The notes under the pieces are model-generated. The model was given only the letters and a program-made list of their open reading frames with translations, was not told the origin of the DNA and did not search any database. A program made the translations under genes and the position numbers. A DNA stretch of 64,000 nt from assembly GCA_026874595.1 (NCBI GenBank), contig CM049318.1:41088456-41152455 (forward strand), given 5' to 3'. Below are positions 51,601 through 56,131 of the stretch, piece after piece; the stretch's first letter is position 1, and the number at the start of each line of letters is the position of its first letter. The DNA comes from Sipunculus nudus. Its lineage: Eukaryota; Annelida; Sipuncula; Golfingiida; Sipunculidae.

Positions 51601-51970
51601 CTGAGATTTGGCTCATAATACAGAGGAGGCACCTATGTCAGAGAGATTATGAACTCTGCTTGCAGATATCACGAGACTACCTGAGTTGTCCATTTTAGTG
51701 AGATGTTTGTAATAGAGAGATGTCTGTAATAGTGGGGTGTCTGTAATACAGGGATGTCTGTATGAGAGATATGTATGTAATAGAGGGATGGAAGTAATAG
51801 AGAGATCTTTGTAATAGACAGATGTTTGTAATAGACAGATGTTTGTAAAGAAAGATGTCTGTACTAGAGGGATGTCTGAAGTAAGATTCAATGATAAATA
51901 AATTTGTGTTGCAGCTGAAAAAGTGTCATCATAGACAGAGCTTGAGTCTTTCCCAAGAAGCATTAGAGTG
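15448..51970 (+). CDS. TERT: Telomerase reverse transcriptase, partial, 26 exons
   Basis: TERT is the catalytic subunit of telomerase; in the nucleus it copies its RNA template onto chromosome ends. Twenty-six exons join without a break in phase into about 1,045 codons. The order is a variable linker with a KKRK...KRRR nuclear signal (exons 1-2), RNA-binding domain (exons 3-13: LRHHCP, VYLFLRAVLLKVLPP, FFYVTDTTLF T motif), RT palm (motif 1 RFLPK, 2 LRSIINM, A with KADI, B' GIAQGC, C VDDF, D, E WCGLL), and C-terminal extension (AYKLFLLSAYKFHC, NPGFFF). Catalytic aspartates of motifs A and C are present. The N-terminal TEN exons and the last C-terminal exon(s) are missing. T motif and motif E separate it from retroelement RTs. 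Confidence 0.95.
15640..16210 (+). other. TERT intron 1, proximal part
   Basis: AT-rich intron sequence without a recognisable gene or repeat before the HINE-2 element. Confidence 0.6.
16211..17067 (+). mobile_element. HINE-2 element in TERT intron 1
   Basis: It starts with a hairpin, TATCCACCAAAAC then GTTTTGTGGATA (about 16213-16242). It ends with GCTGATAC, TAGTCCCTTGTCG and ATTCTAGTT. The interior repeats a roughly 150-250 bp phrase with CTGGTGGCGTCACCTG-type palindromes. No coding capacity. The same start and end recur at 28778-29955; the ends recur at 45135-45172. Confidence 0.65.
17419..18079 (+). CDS. TERT: TERT exon 2 (linker with nuclear localisation signal)
   Basis: The largest exon (661 nt) has acceptor TGATTTCAG and donor GTAGGT, two bases before an in-frame TAG that is avoided by splicing there. 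It encodes a hydrophilic, Ser/Lys-rich linker with KKRK and, nine residues later, KRRR (about 17686-17740), a bipartite nuclear signal. Human TERT has a nuclear signal in the equivalent linker. Confidence 0.82.
18080..18984 (+). other. TERT intron 2, proximal part
   Basis: Mostly unassigned AT-rich sequence. 18250-18410 carries GGGTCACCTTGACCTA-type phrases typical of decayed HINE-1 sequence. Confidence 0.5.
18985..19568 (+). mobile_element. HINE-1 remnant adjoining TERT exon 3
   Basis: The remnant contains repeated GAAACCTGAAATTAGGTCAT blocks, an internal TTAGCTCAGCTGACTG (19365), and the family 3' end CAGCTGAGCATCATGACCC, ATGGGTCATTTG, followed by TTT. Its final base is 13 bp from the first base of exon 3. 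A close relative is at about 43880-44552. Confidence 0.75.
19582..19652 (+). CDS. TERT: TERT exon 3
   Basis: The 71-nt exon encodes PKLCLPRARVLYAANLREQL, resembling the start of the vertebrate TERT RNA-binding domain. Its acceptor TTTGTTTGTTTTGTCAG begins inside the end of a HINE-1 remnant. Phase 2 in and phase 1 out match exons 2 and 4. Confidence 0.85.
20025..20132 (+). CDS. TERT: TERT exon 4
   Basis: Between TATTCTAG and GTAATT it encodes LAKLKQGADGVQTIYKDI, comparable to the segment before the CP motif in vertebrate TERT. It ends in CVHCT. Confidence 0.85.
20133..22134 (+). other. TERT intron 4 with decayed HINE-1 copy
   Basis: From about 20250 to 20790 the sequence resembles the HINE-1 copy a body (GGGCACATTTTGACACC, TTTGACCATGGCATA, CTGTAAGCACTGTT). 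The rest is AT-rich and unassigned. Confidence 0.6.
22135..22198 (+). CDS. TERT: TERT exon 5
   Basis: The 64-nt exon between TTGCAG and GTAAAG encodes SKDKQNTALLEILSKLIKNH, a helical segment preceding the CP motif. Phases fit both neighbours. Confidence 0.85.
22199..23467 (+). other. TERT intron 5, unassigned
   Basis: No repeat family or RNA gene recognised. The CTGATGGGGTACCGATG region near 23325 has no visible partner. Confidence 0.5.
23468..23624 (+). CDS. TERT: TERT exon 6 (CP-like motif)
   Basis: It encodes RRTSYHAVLRHHCPGTS; the LRHHCP block (23490-23507) matches the vertebrate CP motif that helps bind telomerase RNA. The 3' end is uncertain. Donor GTAAAA at 23625 pairs in frame with an acceptor at 24007, while donor GTCAGT at 23578 pairs with the acceptor at 24005. 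Confidence 0.8.
24008..24112 (+). CDS. TERT: TERT exon 7
   Basis: It encodes ILVKCEGINPSS and LLSKLLEQHVSHRQ before donor GTTAGT. It leads directly into the QFP-like block of the next exon. The start could be 24006 if the shorter form of exon 6 is used. Confidence 0.85.
24523..24610 (+). CDS. TERT: TERT exon 8 (QFP-like motif)
   Basis: It encodes VYLFLRAVLLKVLPPDLLGS and then THNRNVLLK. This aligns with the conserved RNA-binding domain block ending P-LWGS-HN in vertebrate TERT. Donor GTATCC, phase 1. Confidence 0.92.
24611..26098 (+). other. TERT intron 8 with dispersed repeat remnant
   Basis: From about 25350 to 25870 phrases of roughly 145 bp repeat, each with the inverted pair TTGACCTTCAT...TTCAAGGTCAAAT (25590, 25736). 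They resemble interior HINE-1 copy g sequence. The remainder is unassigned. Confidence 0.5.
26099..26169 (+). CDS. TERT: TERT exon 9, GC donor
   Basis: It encodes VSQIISLGRYEKYTLGQLMM, equivalent to the FISLGKHAKLSLQEL block. The 3' end is AAG followed by GCAAGT, a canonical-looking GC-AG donor. No GT site nearby keeps the frame. The acceptor tract is weak (TATAACAAG). Confidence 0.9.
26725..30134 (+). mobile_element. HINE-1 element, copy d (3.4 kb, composite)
   Basis: It lies in TERT intron 9. It begins TTAGCTCAGCTGACTG with its hairpin and ends GTCAGCTGAGCGTCATGACC, CATGGGTCACTTG, flanked by T runs. Four or five diverged 337-bp units follow the start (GGTGGCGCCACC at 27059, 27396, 27732; GGTGGCACCACC near 28069). 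A HINE-2 element is nested at 28778-29955. Confidence 0.8.
28778..29955 (+). mobile_element. HINE-2 element nested in HINE-1 copy d
   Basis: It opens with hairpin TATCCGCCAAAAC/GTTTTGCGGATA (28779-28807) and ends GCAGATACATGTAGTCACTT then ATTCTAGTTTT. Inside, perfect GGTGGCGCCACC palindromes sit at 29093, 29246 and 29526 within roughly 280-bp repeats containing GGGAACCGTTTGACCGATC. Confidence 0.75.
30135..30854 (+). other. TERT intron 9, distal part
   Basis: AT-rich sequence with a short tandem-like stretch (TAACTATAAACTTT variants, about 30707-30768). No gene seen. Confidence 0.55.
30855..30965 (+). CDS. TERT: TERT exon 10
   Basis: It encodes VSDCKWLQSVQC and LSKLIYWLMTGLVLNLIK. This matches the RNA-binding domain segment (DC-WL ... 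WLM) immediately before the T motif. 111 nt, phase 0 at both ends. Confidence 0.93.
30966..32687 (+). other. TERT intron 10 with an unassigned insertion
   Basis: 31390-32340 differs from its surroundings by a higher GC content and dense CpG. No open frame of note and no clear terminal repeats are visible. It may be an unrecognised transposon remnant. Confidence 0.4.
32688..32784 (+). CDS. TERT: TERT exon 11 (T motif)
   Basis: It encodes GFFYVTDTTLFRNRLFYYRK, the telomerase-specific T motif (FFYVTE-type), which binds telomerase RNA. This motif is absent from retroelement RTs and is the strongest single proof of TERT identity. Confidence 0.97.
32785..34094 (+). repeat. TERT intron 11 with a dispersed 45-bp repeat pair
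   Basis: Two diverged copies of TTGTTAGGAGAAAG followed by AGCTGT and GTCATAT occur near 32931-32975 and 33771-33815, both in direct orientation. The rest is unassigned AT-rich intron. Confidence 0.5.
34095..34132 (+). CDS. TERT: TERT exon 12 (38-nt small exon)
   Basis: It encodes ACMRCETLEQIKE between TTTTTCAG and GTTTGT. It bridges the T motif and RT motif 1 and keeps the frame exactly. Confidence 0.85.
34747..34875 (+). CDS. TERT: TERT exon 13 (RT motifs 1 and 2)
   Basis: It encodes MRFLPKTSSLRSIINM, RT motif 1 (RFLPK) and motif 2 (LR-IINM), contacting template and incoming nucleotide in the fingers. Human TERT has RFIPK and LRPIVNM here. 129 nt, phase 0. Confidence 0.95.
35257..35860 (+). 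mobile_element. HINE-1 element, copy e, 3'-truncated
   Basis: It begins TTAGCTCAGCTGACTG with the hairpin partner AGTCATCTAAGCT, then a (GTCT)n run and GGGCACAAATCGTAAA. The family 3' end is absent; similarity fades near 35860. It lies in TERT intron 13. Confidence 0.7.
36146..36202 (+). CDS. TERT: TERT exon 14
   Basis: The 57-nt exon encodes MSVNRLLQNVQLVLMWIK, the segment between motif 2 and motif A matching the RL-S-V-ALF block of vertebrate TERT. Confidence 0.9.
36310..36620 (+). mobile_element. Decayed HINE-1 fragment in TERT intron 14
   Basis: Diverged versions of the family start (TTAGTATAGCTAACTGAC), middle (GGCACAATTTGCAACC, GAAATAAGGTCATAGTGA) and end (GCAGCTGAGCATATTGAACC) occur in order. 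Confidence 0.55.
36969..37072 (+). CDS. TERT: TERT exon 15
   Basis: It encodes IGNAKFGLDDIYLAWLKFLQ, comparable to the GASVLGLDDIHRAW block before motif A. Donor GTAGGT, phase 2. Confidence 0.93.
37230..39686 (+). mobile_element. HINE-1 element, copy g, with AGGTCA-rich repeats
   Basis: It starts TTAGCTCAGCTGACTTTCAG and ends CAGCTGAGCGTCATGACCC, ATGGGTCACTTG, followed by TTT. It lies in TERT intron 15. Its first kilobase has roughly 140-bp tandem-like units, each with AGGTCAAAGGTCA or close variants (37581, 37726, 37861, 37997). No coding region. Confidence 0.8.
39687..40204 (+). other. TERT intron 15, distal part
   Basis: AT-rich intron sequence; nothing recognised. Confidence 0.6.
40205..40298 (+). 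CDS. TERT: TERT exon 16 (RT motif A)
   Basis: It encodes PLYFVKADITNCYDTISQQK. The Asp in KADI is the first catalytic metal-binding residue. The DVTGAYD form of vertebrates is DITNCYD here. Confidence 0.96.
40587..40763 (+). CDS. TERT: TERT exon 17 (insertion in fingers domain)
   Basis: It encodes VIRRYATVHV, LKRTFHRKAVPLMDF and KKAVLVDQ. This is the start of the insertion between motifs A and B' that is specific to TERT and needed for repeat addition. 177 nt, phase 0. Confidence 0.95.
40764..41389 (+). other. TERT intron 17
   Basis: Short AT-rich intron with a small GACAAGCTAGACAACAAGTC direct-repeat-like phrase near 41102; otherwise nothing recognised. Confidence 0.55.
41390..41464 (+). 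CDS. TERT: TERT exon 18
   Basis: It encodes VVYHHESASRVLEKLKAFLF, the second part of the insertion before motif B'. Acceptor TGATAG, donor GTAAGA. Confidence 0.93.
43151..43843. mobile_element. Unclassified 0.7-kb insertion with 9-bp flanking repeat
   Basis: A GC-richer block interrupts the HINE repeats and is flanked by TCTTAAAGG on both sides (43151-43159, 43835-43843). No protein domain and no obvious terminal inverted repeats. The flanking repeat may be a target-site duplication or chance. Confidence 0.4.
43880..44552 (+). mobile_element. HINE-1 remnant, same subfamily as 18985-19568
   Basis: It contains GGGCACAAATCGTAACTG, two GAAATTAGGTCATGGTGACC blocks and the terminal GTCAGCTGAGCATCATGACC, CATGGGTCATTTG. 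Closely parallels the remnant before TERT exon 3. Confidence 0.7.
45244..45451 (+). CDS. TERT: TERT exon 19 (RT motifs B' and C)
   Basis: It encodes REGIAQGCVLSTVLCNLYYG (motif B') and MRQVDDFLFVTP (motif C). The two Asp of VDD complete the catalytic triad. QGC replaces the QGS of vertebrate TERT. 208 nt. Confidence 0.97.
45452..45846 (+). other. TERT intron 19
   Basis: 395-bp AT-rich intron with short TAATTATTATGAATT repeats near 45638-45665; nothing else recognised. Confidence 0.6.
45847..45927 (+). CDS. TERT: TERT exon 20 (RT motif D)
   Basis: It encodes GIPEYQCKINQEKTVTSF, motif D with its conserved Lys and the E-T pair. Confidence 0.93.
45928..46465 (+). other. TERT intron 20
   Basis: AT-rich intron; nothing recognised. 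Confidence 0.6.
46466..46540 (+). CDS. TERT: TERT exon 21 (RT motif E)
   Basis: It encodes WFPWCGLLVHTGTLEVQVDY, motif E or primer grip (WCGLL), followed by the conserved TLEVQ-DY stretch. Confidence 0.95.
46541..47148 (+). other. TERT intron 21
   Basis: AT-rich intron; nothing recognised beyond weak open frames. Confidence 0.6.
47149..47218 (+). CDS. TERT: TERT exon 22
   Basis: It encodes IQDTVTFDMGSNSGTSLMNK, the start of the C-terminal extension (thumb), matching the SLTF-RGFKAG-NMRRKL region. Confidence 0.88.
47634..49245 (+). mobile_element. HINE-1 element, copy j, highly diverged
   Basis: Start CTCAGCTCAGCTGATTATAA is followed by repeated units of about 170-220 bp (ACAGGGCACAAAT, AAATTAGGTCA..GTGACCTATA). 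The end is a diverged ACTGAGGTTCATGGCCCAAA. It fills most of TERT intron 22. Its divergence indicates an old insertion. Confidence 0.7.
49099..49198 (+). repeat. Tandem duplication of a 51-bp unit
   Basis: Two adjacent, essentially identical copies start with AGATTGAATAGGATTTC at 49099 and 49150. It lies inside the end of HINE-1 copy j. Confidence 0.9.
49397..49439 (+). CDS. TERT: TERT exon 23 (43-nt small exon)
   Basis: It encodes TIRQKCHGMLFDEE, equivalent to LRLKCHSLFLDLQ in vertebrates. Acceptor TTTTTTTTCAG, donor GTTAGT. Confidence 0.9.
49440..50142 (+). other. TERT intron 23
   Basis: AT-rich intron; no repeat or gene recognised. Confidence 0.55.
50143..50287 (+). CDS. TERT: TERT exon 24
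   Basis: It encodes AYKLFLLSAYKFHCGARKLP and NPGFFFGWLNQ, conserved thumb blocks ([20 protein letters not shown] and NPTFFLR). Phase-1 donor at AATCAAG/GTCTTT matches exon 25. Confidence 0.94.
50288..51162 (+). other. TERT intron 24
   Basis: Roughly 50390-50900 is less AT-rich, with many GTGTGT and CTGTGTG phrases; it may be an old insertion. Nothing can be named. Confidence 0.45.
51163..51221 (+). CDS. TERT: TERT exon 25
   Basis: It encodes EILELVAYFKRQTEGKLTK, equivalent to the segment with LCYSILKAKN. 59 nt, donor GTAAAT. Confidence 0.85.
51700..51885 (+). repeat. Minisatellite of about 19-bp units before TERT exon 26
   Basis: Around ten imperfect copies of a GTAATAGAGGGATGTCT-like unit run head to tail, ending about 30 bp before exon 26. 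Units vary at one to five bases. Confidence 0.8.
51915..51970 (+). CDS. TERT: TERT exon 26, last exon in window
   Basis: It encodes KKCHHRQSLSLSQEALEW, the block before W-CHQAFL of vertebrates. It ends in phase 2 at a good GTGAGT donor, so coding continues. No matching exon is visible from 51971 to 64000. Confidence 0.87.
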
Positions 51971-52391
51971 GTGAGTGCATACTTGTATATAGTGTGAATA
52001 TAATTTAAATTTTCTGTGTGATCAGTTAAGTGGTCTCAGAATTGTCAAACAAGCATGTGTAAGCATCATTTTAATTTTTCCTGAATAATTTACAAATTAA
52101 TGCTCAGCGTTGATATGTACATATTTTTAGCAAACCTGTGAACTTATTTGATGGTGCAGCAATGTCCGTCAGCCGTCGTCCTTACGTTAACTCGTGCTGT
52201 CTCAAAAACGATTGGAGCTAGCATCACCAAATTTGATGCAAAAAATCAGTCATCTAAACAGTTCTATCAGATTTTGCCTATTTTTTTGCTATCTGCATTT
52301 ACTTAGATTTTATAAGAAAAATGCTAAAAAAACTTTAAAAATCTTCTCAGATGAAACTGTCCAGCCAAATCATTCAATTTTCACAGAAATA
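51971..52391 (+). other. Start of TERT terminal intron with a dispersed repeat
   Basis: It begins at a GTGAGT donor. From about 52135 a phrase with GTCCGTCAGCCGTCGTCC and CTCAAAAACGATTGGAGC resembles the start of another low-complexity-led element of the HINE type. No exon matching the TERT C-terminus is found. Confidence 0.45.
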
Positions 52392-52705
52392 ATTTATGCC
52401 TCCTCACACACAGACACACACAAACATACTGTTTTGCTCGTTCTTAGCAAAAGAAGAAGAAAACAAGGTTTGAGATTTGAGCAGCTTATAGCTGCCAGAT
52501 AGAATATAATTGATTAACTGGTAGTATCACACTGGTAATATCACAGAGCAATGTATGAAAATATTACAATCAACATGTGGCACTTGCTTACAAAATTCTG
52601 TATTTTTAGAATATCTGCTAAAAAATTACCTACTATAACTTGTGTTTACAACGACTGTAGGATCAAATTAAGTTAAAAGCTAAGAAGGTGGGGGAACATA
52701 CCGCC
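52392..52705 (-). repeat. Split direct repeat B2
   Basis: 314 bp nearly identical to 53569-53882 (B1) without internal gaps, offset 1,177 bp. A third copy is at 62829-63142. It contains CAAAAGAAGAAGAAAACAAG and ends at AACATACCGCC. Confidence 0.9.
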
Positions 52706-53011
52706 CACAACAGTATAAGCGTTATTTACGGACTATATCACTGATCGATGTACAAATAACAATGATGAACGTAACAACAGATAATTAGTAATTAAATAAG
52801 ATACTGCAAATGATTGTAAACAGTACTCCATCATTACCTGTAATTAGTAATTACTTAAATAACTACTGCAAATGACTAACTGGTAACAGCACAGTCTATA
52901 CAAATAACTATGAATACATGAATATGAATGATGACAGTTGAACAAGAAGCGGACAACAAGCCTTCAGTTTTGTGGACGATACCATCAGGAGGAGCAAGAG
53001 GGTGGTGGCGG
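52706..53011. other. 306-bp segment between B2 and A2
   Basis: This segment is not shared with the right-hand tandem copy. It holds TAATTAGTAATTA near-repeats (about 52783 and 52840). It is either an extra part of the terminal A repeat missing from the internal junction, or a secondary insertion. Confidence 0.5.
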
Positions 53012-53568
53012 GAAAAGAAAATATTCTTGTAGTATGCTTCGTCTGCAAGAAGTGAAATGATCACTGTGGAAGACGAGCTGTATTTAAAAACACAGAGGTC
53101 ACGTGGGACGAGATTTACACCGAGACTTGACGTTACCACGAGATTTCCTTAATTATCGCTCAACAAAGATTCTTTCATTATCGCTCAGTTTCTGGTATTG
53201 GTTCTTGCGGTCTACACCTACAATTGCCAATACCAGGGAGGGGTAGGATTTTTCTCAAAAATTTTACTGGCTTGTTGTCCCCTATTCTACCCATCTACTC
53301 AAAATCCTAACTTCTAAATAATAATAGCATGAAAATATATGAACCGTGATCGGCAACCTTTAGGTTACAATAAATTATATCTATAAAAAAGTCCGCAACC
53401 ACAAATGGTCATTTATACTACCGACCTATGGACAGATAAAAATGTACAAAATCACAATCTTTTAAGAGGTTACAAAGTGAAGGCACAGGCTCTTGCCTGT
53501 GCCTTCACTTATGCATGTCTGTGCTAAGAGTTGGCATAAATGGGCCACAGACTACTCTTATGGCCTTT
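53012..53568 (-). repeat. Split direct repeat A2
   Basis: Identical or nearly so to 62272-62828 (offset 9,260 bp). It includes a perfect 16-bp stem, 4-base loop hairpin at 53475-53510 (AAGTGAAGGCACAGGC, TCTT, then its complement) and a GGTATTGG...CCAATACC pair. Confidence 0.9.
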
Positions 53569-53884
53569 ATTTATGCCTCCTCACACACAGACACACACAA
53601 ACATACTGTTTTGCTCGTTCTTAGCAAAAGAAGAAGAAAACAAGGTTTGAGATTTGAGCAGCTTATAGCTGCCAGATAGAATATAATTGATTAACTGGTA
53701 GTATAACACTGGTAATATCACAGAGCAATGTATGAAAATATTACAATCAACATGTGGCACTTGCTTACAAAATTCTGTATTTTTAGAATATCTGCTAAAA
53801 AATTACCTACTATAACTTGTGTTTACAACGACTGTAGGATCAAATTAAGTTAAAAGCTAAGAAGGTGGGGGAACATACCGCCAC

Positions 53885-53899
53885 TGCCACGTAGTGGCA
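53885..53899. repeat. Short hairpin TGCCAC-GTA-GTGGCA at the B1/recombinase junction
   Basis: A perfect 6-bp stem with a 3-base loop, two bases from the end of repeat B1. Also present at 63145-63159. A recombination-site role is possible but unproven. Confidence 0.75.
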
Positions 53900-53926
53900 C
53901 CCCACCCAAAACAGGATGTTTCTAGG

Positions 53927-54868
53927 TTAATAAATCGGATGGAGCCGAATGTATTTCTTAAAGGCATCTGAATTCCATCTGCCCAGTGCTCTTATTTGCG
54001 CATCACTCAGCCCGGCGGCGGCAGCTTCAGTTGCCGCCCCGATTCTGAATCTATGGCTTTTGAAGTGTTTGGGATCGAGGTGTATGAACTTTAAGTCTTT
54101 TGCCATTTGTGTTTCTACCTGTTTCCGTAAAAGTAAACCTGCATTTTGCATTGAGAACAGTGGCCCTGGGCCAGAGCCTCTCATCTCAACAAAGGTCATG
54201 AGTGCTTGAACTGGGCAAGGTGAATCAGATTGGACTGATATAATGACCTGTTGACATTCTCCAGGTTTCAATGTTTTTGAGTGGTCAATCTTAAAATTGA
54301 GATGAACTGGGACATTGCTCTTTGTAACTACCTTAACATTTTGTACTTGCACTACTTTATCCAAGTCTGCTGTGGTTCTTGGAACTAGTTCACCTAACCT
54401 AAAGAAACCATAAAAACAAATCTGGTACAATGCCTGATAAAGTTTCCTACAGTAAGCAGAATCAATAGTGTACTGTGTGGCTTAAACCATTTTTTGTAGA
54501 ATTGGTTTAGTGATTGGACAGCGGAAATCCAGACTGGGCCTCTTTTTCTGCGCTGCAACAATAAGTTTACCCACTACTAATGTAGCCCCGGGGTCTGGAA
54601 GATCAAGCATCTTGTGAATATAGGAAACCGCTGATGCATAACTGGCCAATGTGGACCCTGACAACCCTTCCGTGAACTTATCTGTGAGAAAAATAAACAG
54701 GGAAGATGGAGCAAGTGGCAGGTTAGCCCAATGTGGCATGCCAATTTTTTCGCAAAAACTTCTGAACATATTCCATACTTTAATATATGCTTTAGTAGTA
54801 GAAGGTGCCAGGCTGTGGCTCATAAGAGCATTTCCTTTTTGAATAAGACTCAATACCTGATCGGGCAA
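53927..54868 (-). pseudogene. Tyrosine recombinase of the Ngaro-like element (nonsense mutation)
   Basis: It would insert a circular DNA copy by strand exchange. The N-terminal SAM-like core-binding domain (LAPSTTKAYIKVWNMF, STLASYASAVSYIHKM) is followed by the catalytic domain: Arg in YGFFRLGELVP, HxxR in SHRFRIGAATEA, Trp in LGRWNSD and the Tyr nucleophile in FKKYIRLHP. A CAA-to-TAA change at 54481-54483 splits the frame in two. The right-hand copy at 63187-64000 lacks this stop. Start near 54868 is approximate because it overlaps the RNase H end. Confidence 0.92.
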
Positions 54869-54879
54869 CTGACTGACGA

Positions 54880-56131
54880 TGGGTGCGGGTTGGCCTGGGG
54901 AACCAGTCTGCGGAATTTGGCAACCTGAAAGCGAGATAATGCATCAGCAGCTTTGTTCTCGATACCTGGTATATGCCTAGCCTGAAACAATATATTGAAA
55001 TGCAATGTCACCATTACTTACTCTCTGATTAAATTCATGGTTTGTTTCTGCTTACATGTCTGCTTATTTATAATGAATACAAGTGCTTGATTGTCTGTAT
55101 ATAAGAGTATACGTTTGTTCACCAAGCTATGTCCCCAGTGCTTTAGAGCCATAACAATGGGGAGGAGTTCTAATGTTTCAATGTCACAGTCTGACCAGTC
55201 ATCAGGAAATGGTCCGAAAAACCAATCCATTCCAAACACTGCCCCATATCCTAAACCTTTGGCAGAATCAGTGTTTAATCTAAGGGACTCTGAAGTTTCC
55301 CAGTGGCTGTCTAGAAAATAAGTCTTACCATTGTTAAATGTCAGAAATTCTTCCCATACTTTCAGGTCTGCCCGTTCATCTTTACCTAATCTGGTATGGT
55401 GATAAGGCTTCTTGAGTCCCATGGTTTTATCAACTAACCTTCTAAGAAAAGCTCTCCCTGGTATGACCACAGAGCATGCGAAGTTTAGTAAACCTATCAA
55501 GGATTGCAAGGCTTTGAGTGTAATTTTTTGTTTCCTCATGTGATTGTTAAGTTCCCTCAAACACTGATTAACCTTATCTTGAGGAAGCCTGGCGATCTGT
55601 AACTGACAGTCTAACTCTATACCTAGGAAGGACAGCTGTTGACAAGGACCTACTGTTTTATCTGTTGCAAGTGGCAAACCTAGTTTGCTACACATATCCA
55701 CGAAACAATCTAAGAGATTCTGGCAAGCTTGCTTACTTTCAGCTATAAAAAGGAAGTCATCCAAGTATTGTATAATCTTTCCAGTTAAATTTTGAGCTTC
55801 AATTATGTGCTGTATAGCAGTACTAAACTCTTCAAAGATCTTACATGAGGACGCACAACCCATCGGGAGACATCTGTCGAAATAGAATTGGTCATTCCAT
55901 GTAAAACCTAACAGGCTATACTGATTTGGTTGTATGGGCAGGAGCCTAAATGCCGACTCTATATCAGCCTTTGCCAGGTATACTTCTTGTCCCATGTTCT
56001 GAATATGTTTTATTGCATCTTCGACTGATGCGTACATTACTTTAGAAGCTTTTTCAGGAATGCCGTCATTAATTGATTCACCTGCCGGAAAGGAGAGGTG
56101 GTGGATGAGCCTAAATTTCCCACTCTCCTTT
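54880..56131 (-). pseudogene. Reverse transcriptase and RNase H of the Ngaro-like element
   Basis: Entry motif FRLIHHLSFPAG, motif A YLAKADIESAFRLLPI, motif B LPMGCASSCKIFEEF and motif C YLDDFLFI are all intact. RNase H has LRLNTDSAKGLGYGAVF (Asp), TLELLPIVMAL (Glu) and LLYTDNQALV (Asp). It stops at a TAA (55018-55020), after which the same frame continues to HIPGIENKAADALSR (to about 54880), the usual RNase H end. The 5' side is cut by HINE-1 at 56132 and resumes at 58769. Confidence 0.93.

Noticed and set aside
51613-51963. 116-residue minus-strand frame overlapping TERT exon 26
   Set aside because: Mostly the reverse translation of a 19-bp minisatellite.
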